Part shown: one piece after another, positions 29,889 to 30,067 of the stretch
Layout: every line of letters starts with the position of its first letter
Numbering within the stretch: position 1 is the first letter of the stretch
From: Collinsella sp.
Lineage (GTDB): Bacteria; Actinomycetota; Coriobacteriia; Coriobacteriales; Coriobacteriaceae
Direction of reading: 5' to 3'
Length of the DNA stretch: 30,067 bases
Assembly (NCBI GenBank): GCA_019425005.1
Contig: JAHYYK010000008.1
Span: forward strand, 2,755-32,821
Program-made: the position numbers and the translations under genes
The notes under the pieces: model-generated
Seen by the model: the letters and a program-made list of their open reading frames with translations, nothing else
Told to the model about the DNA's origin: nothing
The model's database searches: none

Positions 29889-30067
29889 CTACTCCTCCCA
29901 GTAAGCATCTGCAAGCAGCTTAAAGCAAATCTTCTTGACCGGCTGCGCGCCATCGCCCGGGAACTCGAGCGTGGGCATGTGAGGCTCGCCGGCAACAAAC
30001 AGCGCAAACTTGTCGTCAGCAAGATCGCCGGCGATCGAGGCGTCGGAATCGACCAGATCGTAGTCGT
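29889..30067 (-). CDS. YhcH/YjgK/YiaL-family protein, 3' end only
   Basis: The last 58 codons, open at the window edge, encode DYDLVDSDASIAGDL...KFALFVAGEPHMPTLEFPGD and then PVKKICFKLLADAYWEE. The FFPGEPHMP-type metal-site motif and the VKK-K end are typical of the YhcH/EbgC-like cupin family (DUF386), linked with sialic acid and other sugar catabolism. Its 5' end and neighbours are outside the window. Confidence 0.75.
   Translation of the reverse strand, partial: DYDLVDSDASIAGDLADDKFALFVAGEPHMPTLEFPGDGAQPVKKICFKLLADAYWEE

Overview
ORGANISM. The window looks like a chromosome segment of a gut coriobacterium, most likely Collinsella or a close relative. The chromosomal genes are GC-rich with strong G/C third positions. 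They combine a lactose-type phosphotransferase (PTS) locus, LacI- and DeoR-type sugar regulators and a mannose-family PTS protein. This assignment comes from protein resemblance and base composition; no search was run.

LEFT HALF (1-14500), LACTOSE AND GALACTOSIDE USE. A lone PTS IIA (lacF) at 121-459 is followed by two paralogous cassettes. Each has a leftward LacI-type repressor and a divergent lacE (EIICB) plus lacG (6-phospho-beta-galactosidase): lacI-1/lacE1/lacG1 at 674-5316 and lacI-2/lacE2/lacG2 at 5756-10317. One IIA probably serves both permeases. Each divergent gap holds palindromes of the form AATG-NN-AACGTT-NN-CATT, clear candidate LacI operators, plus a second motif of two ACCGTTCA-like boxes exactly 21 bp apart. 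The same two-box motif lies over the lacF promoter. Each lacG has a strong terminator, then a tandem array of 80-bp palindromic units (four and three copies). A type II toxin-antitoxin pair, a LacR-like DeoR repressor divergent from galM, a MITE-like inverted repeat and a mannose-family PTS IIB without its catalytic histidine complete the half.

RIGHT HALF (14529-29685), AN INTEGRATED MOBILIZABLE ELEMENT. A 15.2-kb element sits in a tRNA-Thr(CGT) gene. The last 45 bases of the tRNA plus 5 flanking bases (50 bp) are repeated exactly at the far end. The element encodes a tyrosine integrase, a DNA-binding protein, a DnaB-like ATPase, a MobC-like protein, a VirD4-type coupling protein and a relaxase. 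No mating-pair formation genes are visible, so it is probably an integrative mobilizable element that borrows a transfer channel. The left arm is decayed: an EcsC-family gene and a ribbon-helix-helix gene each carry one in-frame TAA, and IS21 and ISL3 remnants lie around the cargo.

CARGO (16386-20795). An AT-richer leftward operon encodes a PqqD-GNAT fusion, a radical SAM protein whose C-terminal half lacks the usual SPASM cysteines, a 67-residue cysteine-free hydrophobic small protein starting with a YEKPVV motif, a three-helix membrane protein and an ABC exporter. It looks like a RiPP (ribosomally made, modified peptide) system of unfamiliar layout and is the best candidate for an undescribed system here. 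An ISL3 remnant abuts its 5' end and may have removed the promoter or an upstream precursor gene.

RIGHT EDGE. Beyond attR lie the stranded chromosomal terminator of the tRNA and the 3' end of a YhcH/YjgK/YiaL-family gene running off the window.
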